This document shows positions 41,414-45,782 of a stretch of 45,782 nucleotides of DNA, in pieces. The position numbers and the translations under genes were made by a program. The stretch is taken from NCBI GenBank assembly GCA_015067255.1, contig SVMS01000015.1, positions 1-45,782 on the forward strand. Reading direction: 5' to 3'. The notes under the pieces are model-generated. The model did no database searches, had not been told where the DNA came from, and saw nothing but the letters and a program-made list of their open reading frames with translations. The stretch is from Oscillospiraceae bacterium (GTDB lineage: Bacteria > Bacillota > Clostridia > Oscillospirales > SIG519). How positions within the stretch are numbered: the stretch's first letter is position 1; the number at the start of each line of letters is the position of its first letter.

Positions 41414-42303
41414 TGTCTGAAAGAATATACGGAAGAATTTTAAAAGGCATAGGCGGTTTTTATTACGTCGAAGCTGAGCAAACTGTATATGAATGTAAAG
41501 CGCGGGGGCTGTTTCGCAAAAACGGAGCGGTCCCCGCTGCGGGCGATATGGTGTATTTTAGTCTGACGGGAGAAACTACGGGAAATATTGAGGAAATCTG
41601 CGAGCGTAAAAATTCACTTATAAGACCTCTTGTTGCCAATGTAGATATGCTTATAATAGTTGCAGCGGCTAAAAATCCCGACCCCAATCTTTTCCTTATT
41701 GATAAGCTTACTGTTATTGCAAGGTATAAAAATATGGAGCCTGTTATAGTTTTCAATAAAATTGATTTGGTGGAAAAATGTCCATATACCGATATTTATA
41801 CAAAAGCAGGCTTTAAATGCTTTGAAATATGCGCTGATGACGGACGTGGAACTGAAGCTTTAAGAGAATATATGAAGGGTAAGCTTTGCGTATTTACGGG
41901 CGTTTCGGGCGCAGGAAAATCAAGCATATTAAATAAGCTTTTAAAAGAAGATACAATGGAAACGGGAGCCTTGAGCAAAAAGCTTTCAAGAGGAAAGCAT
42001 ACTACCCGCTATACTGAGATTTTTTACAGTGCGCAGGATAACTTTTATATTGCAGATACACCGGGCTTTTCTCAGCTTGAAACAACGGCATATGCTAAAA
42101 TATATAAAGAGGAATTGGCAGAGCTTTTCCCCGAATTTGAGGAATATATGTACTCCTGCCGTTTTCAAGATTGCTCGCATACAAAGGAAAAGGAATGCGC
42201 TGTTATAGATGCTGTCAACAGCGGAGAAATTTCAAAAGAGCGTCATAATAGCTATGTTGCGCTGTATGAAGAGGCAAAGCTTTTGAAAAAGTGGGAGAAG
42301 TAG
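41413..42303 (+). CDS. rsgA: Ribosome small-subunit GTPase RsgA
   Basis: This circularly permuted GTPase checks late maturation of the 30S subunit. 296 residues: an OB fold at the N-terminus, G4 VFNKIDLVEK before the P-loop GVSGAGKSSILNKL, G3 ADTPGFSQLE, and a C-terminal zinc site (SCRFQDCSHTKEKEC). It starts in the stop of prkC (TAATG), showing translational coupling. Confidence 0.95.
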   Translation: MSERIYGRILKGIGGFYYVEAEQTVYECKARGLFRKNGAVPAAGDMVYFSLTGETTGNIEEICERKNSLIRPLVANVDMLIIVAAAKNPDPNLFLIDKLTVIARYKNMEPVIVFNKIDLVEKCPYTDIYTKAGFKCFEICADDGRGTEALREYMKGKLCVFTGVSGAGKSSILNKLLKEDTMETGALSKKLSRGKHTTRYTEIFYSAQDNFYIADTPGFSQLETTAYAKIYKEELAELFPEFEEYMYSCRFQDCSHTKEKECAVIDAVNSGEISKERHNSYVALYEEAKLLKKWEK

Positions 42304-42316
42304 AAGGAGACTTATT

Positions 42317-42934
42317 ATGAAAGGCGTTATTTTCACAGCCTTCGGACAGTATGAGAATATTGCGAAAAAGCTTTGTGATGATGCTCATTTTATTGTGGCG
42401 GCAGACGGCGGCTTTTTAAAAGCAAAGCAATTGAATATAGTGCCTGATTTGCTTATAGGAGATATGGACTCCTTTGACGGAGAAGCAGAAATTAAAACAA
42501 AAAAGGTAAATCCCATAAAGGACGATACAGATACATTACTCTGCATTAAGGAATGTATATCAAGGGGAATAAATGAAATTGTTATTCTCGGAGGCTTGGG
42601 CGGCAGACTTGACCATACATTAGCTAATATGCAAAGCTTAAAATTTATGTATGAAAAGGGCGTAAAAGGTGTTATTGCCGATGACAGCACTGAGGTAAGC
42701 TTTATTAAAAATGAAAAAATTGAGCTTGACAACAGCTATAAATATGTTTCCCTTTTCAGCGTAAATGAAAAGGCTTCGGGAATAACTCTTGAAGGCTTTA
42801 AGTATCCTCTTGAAAATGCTGTATTGACAAATTCTTTCCCCTTAGGCGTAAGCAACGAGGTTGTAGCTCAAAGGGCAACGGTTGATGTAACAGACGGCGA
42901 GCTTTATATAATCATTATAAAAGAAAGGCAGTAA
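42317..42934 (+). CDS. thiN: Thiamine diphosphokinase
   Basis: It converts thiamine to thiamine diphosphate with ATP. 205 residues with VAADGGFLKAKQLNI, LLIGDMDSFDG, KDDTDTLLCIKECISRG, ILGGLGGRLDHTLAN and a C-terminal beta domain with PLGVSNEVV. The AGAAGGAGA SD is strong. In Bacillus rpe lies between rsgA and thiN; here it is missing. Confidence 0.93.
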   Translation: MKGVIFTAFGQYENIAKKLCDDAHFIVAADGGFLKAKQLNIVPDLLIGDMDSFDGEAEIKTKKVNPIKDDTDTLLCIKECISRGINEIVILGGLGGRLDHTLANMQSLKFMYEKGVKGVIADDSTEVSFIKNEKIELDNSYKYVSLFSVNEKASGITLEGFKYPLENAVLTNSFPLGVSNEVVAQRATVDVTDGELYIIIIKERQ

Positions 42935-42938
42935 AAAA

Positions 42939-44549
42939 ATGCCCGATATTGCTCTTGTGGGAATAAATGCAAGGTTTTCTCATTCAAATCTTGCCATAAG
43001 ATATCTGAGAAATTCTTTAAATAAAGCAAATTTCAGCGCAGAAATTTTTGATTTTAATATAAATCAGAGAAAAGAAGAAATTTTAAGAGAGCTTTATTTT
43101 TGTAATACAAGCTGTTACGGCTTTTCTGCGTATATCTGGAATTTGGAAATTTGTCTTGATATTGCCCGAAATCTCAAAAAGCTCAAGGAGTGTAAGATTA
43201 TTTTCGGCGGCGCTCAGATGTACGGCTGTCAAAAGGATTTTTTAGAAAAGTACAGATTTATTGATACTGTTGTATCGGGTGAAGGCGAAAAGGCGATAGT
43301 AGATGTTTTAAAAGAAAATATAACGGGAATTTATAACGCGCAGGCTCAGGATTTTAAAGAAATTCCCTTTGCATATATTGAAGAGGATAAAGAGAGCACA
43401 AAAAATAAAATGCTCTATTATGAAAGCTCAAGAGGCTGTCCCTACAGATGTTCCTTTTGTCTTTCGGGGGACAATGTGAAAGTCAGAGCAAAGGATATAG
43501 AAACAGTTAAAGAGGAAATTGCAAAGCTTTTGGAATTTTCACCTCATACTGTAAAAATAGTTGACCGTACCTTTAATTTTGACAGGAAAAGGGCTTACGG
43601 GCTTATAAAATTTTTCGGGGAGCTTGATACCGAAGCTGTTTTTCATCTTGAAATTTGCGCAGAGCTTTTGCAGGACGAGGACTTTGAGCTTTTGAAGAAG
43701 GTCCCCAAAAACAGAATACAGCTTGAAATAGGAGTACAGAGTACAAACAAAAAAACTCTTGAAGCAATAAACCGAAATCCTGTAACTATCGAAAAGCTAA
43801 AAAAGCTTAAAGAGCTGAAAAACATACATATTCATCTTGATTTGATAGCAGGGCTTCCCTATGAGGATATAAATTCCTTTAAACAAAGCTTTAACGATAT
43901 TTTCCCCTATGCTTCAATGCTTCAGCTTGGCTTTTTAAAGGTGCTTCCTTCCACACAGATTAAAAGAGAGGCTGAAAAATACGGCATTGTAAGTAATGAG
44001 AAGCCGCCCTACGAGGTTTTAAAAACAAATTATCTTTCCTATGAGGATGTAAATTGTCTTAAAGAAATTGAAGAGTGTCTTGAAAGATTTCATAACAGCG
44101 AAAGCTTTAAAAGAAGTCTTGATTACGTTATAAAATATTTTTCTACGCCCTATGACTTTTTTTATGAGTTCAGCTTGTTTTTAAAAGAGAATAAGGCTTT
44201 ATTTGAAAGCCGTACAAAAAAAGACGATTTTTATATGCTGTATGACTTTATGAAACGCTTAGGCTGTGAAAGTAATGCCTTCGAAGCCTTGAAATATGAT
44301 TTTACAGTACTTTTCAGAGGCTATGACAGCCATTTTGAATATAATTATCCGCAGGATTTTAAGAAACAGTGTACGGAGCTTTTCAATAATGAGGAGTTTA
44401 TAGAAAAGTATCTTTGTGAGTATAAAGGCCAAAGTGCTAAAAATATAAACAAATACTGTGATATACATATATTTAATATTTGTGAGTATTCAGTATTGCT
44501 GTTTGAAAGAAATAATGGTAAAATAATTGAAGTAACAAAGTTTTTTTAG
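42939..44549 (+). CDS. B12-binding-type radical SAM protein with DUF4080 tail
   Basis: 536 residues. An N-terminal cobalamin-binding-like domain (about 1-125; LVGINARFSHSNLAIRYLR, FGGAQMYGC, VVSGEGEKAIV) is followed by a radical SAM domain with the cluster motif SRGCPYRCSFCLSG near residue 170 and LEIGVQSTNKKTLEAINR. A DUF4080-like C-terminal part (after about 370) is present. The product is likely an anaerobic modification enzyme, but the substrate is unknown. It starts four bases after the thiN stop with AGAAAGG. Confidence 0.85.
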   Translation: MPDIALVGINARFSHSNLAIRYLRNSLNKANFSAEIFDFNINQRKEEILRELYFCNTSCYGFSAYIWNLEICLDIARNLKKLKECKIIFGGAQMYGCQKDFLEKYRFIDTVVSGEGEKAIVDVLKENITGIYNAQAQDFKEIPFAYIEEDKESTKNKMLYYESSRGCPYRCSFCLSGDNVKVRAKDIETVKEEIAKLLEFSPHTVKIVDRTFNFDRKRAYGLIKFFGELDTEAVFHLEICAELLQDEDFELLKKVPKNRIQLEIGVQSTNKKTLEAINRNPVTIEKLKKLKELKNIHIHLDLIAGLPYEDINSFKQSFNDIFPYASMLQLGFLKVLPSTQIKREAEKYGIVSNEKPPYEVLKTNYLSYEDVNCLKEIEECLERFHNSESFKRSLDYVIKYFSTPYDFFYEFSLFLKENKALFESRTKKDDFYMLYDFMKRLGCESNAFEALKYDFTVLFRGYDSHFEYNYPQDFKKQCTELFNNEEFIEKYLCEYKGQSAKNINKYCDIHIFNICEYSVLLFERNNGKIIEVTKFF

Positions 44550-44560
44550 GAGGCTTTAAA

Positions 44561-45628
44561 ATGATTGATATTAAAATAACACTTACAGAAAATAAAAAAG
44601 TAAAGCCCGACCAGAACAGCTTAGGTTTTGGTAAGCACTTTACAGACCATATGTTTATTATGGATTATTCCCGTGAAAGCGGCTGGGGAAATGCACGTAT
44701 TATTCCTTTCCAGAACATTTCCTTACATCCTGCATCCACAGTGCTTCACTACGGCTCTGAAATTTTTGAGGGCTTAAAGGCTTATCGCAGAGCAGACGGA
44801 AAGGTTCAATTGTTCAGACCTATTGAAAATATCCGCCGTCTTAATAATTCAGCAGACAGACTTTGCCTTCCTCAGATTGATGAAGATGATGCTATGCACA
44901 TCTTAAATACCTTCGTTGCTTTAGAGCAGGAGTGGACTCCGTCAGCTGAGGGAACTTCTCTTTATCTTCGTCCTTTTATGTTCGGAAATGACGAAACCTT
45001 GGGTGTTCACGCAGTTCATAACGCTACTTTTGCAATTATCGCTTCCCCTGTAGGCAGCTATTATCCCGAAGGTATCAATCCCGTTAAGATTATGATTGAG
45101 GATGAGGACGTAAGAGCTGTAAGAGGCGGTACAGGCTATGCTAAATGCGGAGGAAACTATGCCGCATCTAACAGAGCAGGCGAAAGAGCTGAGCAAAAGG
45201 GCTATTCTCAGGTTTTATGGCTTGATGGTGTTGAGAGAAAATATATCGAAGAAGTAGGCGCAATGAACGTTATGTTCAAGATTGACGGCGAAATTATAAC
45301 ACCTATGCTTTCAGGCTCTATTCTTCCCGGAATTACCCGTAAATCCTGTATTGAAGTTTTAAAGAACGAGGGCTACAAGGTAAGCGAGCGTCTTTTAAGC
45401 ATTGACGAATTGGCTGATGCTCTTAAAAACGGCAAATTGGAAGAGGCTTGGGGCTGCGGAACAGCGGCAGTTGTTTCTCCCATAGGCGAGCTTTGCTATA
45501 AGGATGTTAAATATACTATTAACGAGGGTAAAATCGGAGAGGTTACACAGTATCTTTATGACACATTGACAGGTATTCAATGGGGCAGAAAAGAAGATAC
45601 TTACGGCTGGACAGTCGAGGTTAAATAA
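44561..45628 (+). CDS. ilvE: Branched-chain amino acid aminotransferase
   Basis: This PLP enzyme interconverts leucine, isoleucine and valine with their oxo acids. 355 residues of the longer, BCAT2-like subclass: LGFGKHFTDHMFIMDY, LHYGSEIFEGLKAYR, LYLRPFMFG, the PLP Lys in GYAKCGGNYAAS, LWLDGVERKYIEEVGAMN and the late WGCGTAAVVSPIG. TAGGAGG precedes ATG. No T-box or attenuator is present upstream. Confidence 0.95.
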   Translation: MIDIKITLTENKKVKPDQNSLGFGKHFTDHMFIMDYSRESGWGNARIIPFQNISLHPASTVLHYGSEIFEGLKAYRRADGKVQLFRPIENIRRLNNSADRLCLPQIDEDDAMHILNTFVALEQEWTPSAEGTSLYLRPFMFGNDETLGVHAVHNATFAIIASPVGSYYPEGINPVKIMIEDEDVRAVRGGTGYAKCGGNYAASNRAGERAEQKGYSQVLWLDGVERKYIEEVGAMNVMFKIDGEIITPMLSGSILPGITRKSCIEVLKNEGYKVSERLLSIDELADALKNGKLEEAWGCGTAAVVSPIGELCYKDVKYTINEGKIGEVTQYLYDTLTGIQWGRKEDTYGWTVEVK

Positions 45629-45629
45629 A

Positions 45630-45659
45630 ATGAAAAAATTAACGGACAGAGAATTTTGA
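45630..45659 (+). pseudogene. Possible 5' stub of a gene cut by the IS3 insertion
   Basis: GAGG inside the end of ilvE is nine bases before an ATG that opens MKKLTDREF and then stops (TGA at 45657-45659), two bases before the insertion sequence begins. It may be the surviving start of a gene displaced by the element. It may equally be chance; nine residues cannot identify a family. Confidence 0.25.
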
Positions 45660-45661
45660 AG

Positions 45662-45782
45662 TGAACCCCAAAGTTTAGACAAAAATAAATATTAAATTGC
45701 TTGTGAATGAGTTCGGTATTGTACTGGACTCATTCCTTTTAGTTTTAAGGAAATTCTTTCGTTGTTGTAGTAATAAATATAT
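45662..45782 (-). mobile_element. IS3-family insertion sequence, right end, cut by the window edge
   Basis: TGAACCCCAAAGTTTAGACA (45662-45681) begins with the TG dinucleotide typical of IS3-family ends and matches the terminal inverted repeat style of the IS150-like group. It is followed 10 bases later by the end of a transposase gene on the minus strand. Only 121 bases of the element are in the window. Confidence 0.8.
45692..45782 (-). CDS. IS3-family transposase OrfB, C-terminal fragment
   Basis: The last 29 codons of a DDE integrase-core transposase are readable: YYNNERISLKLKGMSPVQYR, then THSQAI and stop. The YYN-x-x-R-I-x-LKGMSP-x-x-YR ending is diagnostic of IS3-family OrfB proteins. 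The rest lies beyond the window. It is transcribed against ilvE. Confidence 0.85.
   Translation of the reverse strand, partial: YIYYYNNERISLKLKGMSPVQYRTHSQAI

Overview
The window looks like a chromosomal segment of a low-GC, Gram-positive, spore-forming anaerobe of the Clostridia, most likely a gut Oscillospirales-type lineage. Supporting signs are the classic Firmicutes order yicC-remA-gmk-rpoZ-priA-def-fmt-rsmB-rlmN-prpC-prkC-rsgA-thiN, a SpoIID-family protein, PASTA kinase signalling, an [FeFe]-hydrogenase-like sensor, strong Shine-Dalgarno (SD) sites and near-consensus sigma-A promoters. No rRNA, tRNA, CRISPR array or prophage was seen. The species is not identifiable from sequence reading alone.

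Layout. 1-3.2 kb: queA and a secreted SpoIID/LytB-like protein on the minus strand. 3.3-6.3 kb: a diaminopimelate/lysine operon (asd-dapA-dapB) behind a strong promoter, ending in a 32-residue membrane microprotein. 6.4-10.8 kb: glyQS, a cyclophilin, an unusual IMP dehydrogenase and murB. 10.8-11.16 kb: a non-coding, highly palindromic repeat element. 11.2-14.4 kb, minus: a ROK glucokinase and a double glycosyltransferase that looks like a fusion of two glycolipid synthases.

14.5-21.9 kb is the most striking block: a flavin-based extracellular electron transfer (EET) locus of the Listeria type in two convergent units. The plus unit carries two half-size TauE/SafE proteins, a type II NADH dehydrogenase with a C-terminal membrane domain, a polyprenyl diphosphate synthase, a UbiA prenyltransferase and EetA. 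The minus unit carries EetB, a two-repeat lipoprotein (PplA-like) and the ApbE-type FMN transferase. Together these could move electrons from NADH to a demethylmenaquinone-like quinone and on to surface flavoproteins. A structured RNA candidate lies upstream of eetB.

22.2-26.5 kb, minus: an operon for a putative sensory [FeFe] hydrogenase (H-cluster ligands present, proton-relay Cys replaced by Ala) with two DRTGG proteins, an anti-sigma-type ATPase, a PHP phosphoesterase and a DUF3810 membrane metalloprotease. 26.6-29.5 kb: serC-serA and a small membrane protein, ending in a clear terminator. 29.6-45.6 kb: the long housekeeping array above, then a B12-binding-type radical SAM protein and ilvE. 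The window ends inside an IS3-family insertion sequence next to ilvE.

Several starts have a good SD separated from the start codon by a hairpin (clearest at the second DRTGG gene, also yicC and possibly glyQS). All functions come from motif recognition and neighbourhood; no search was run.
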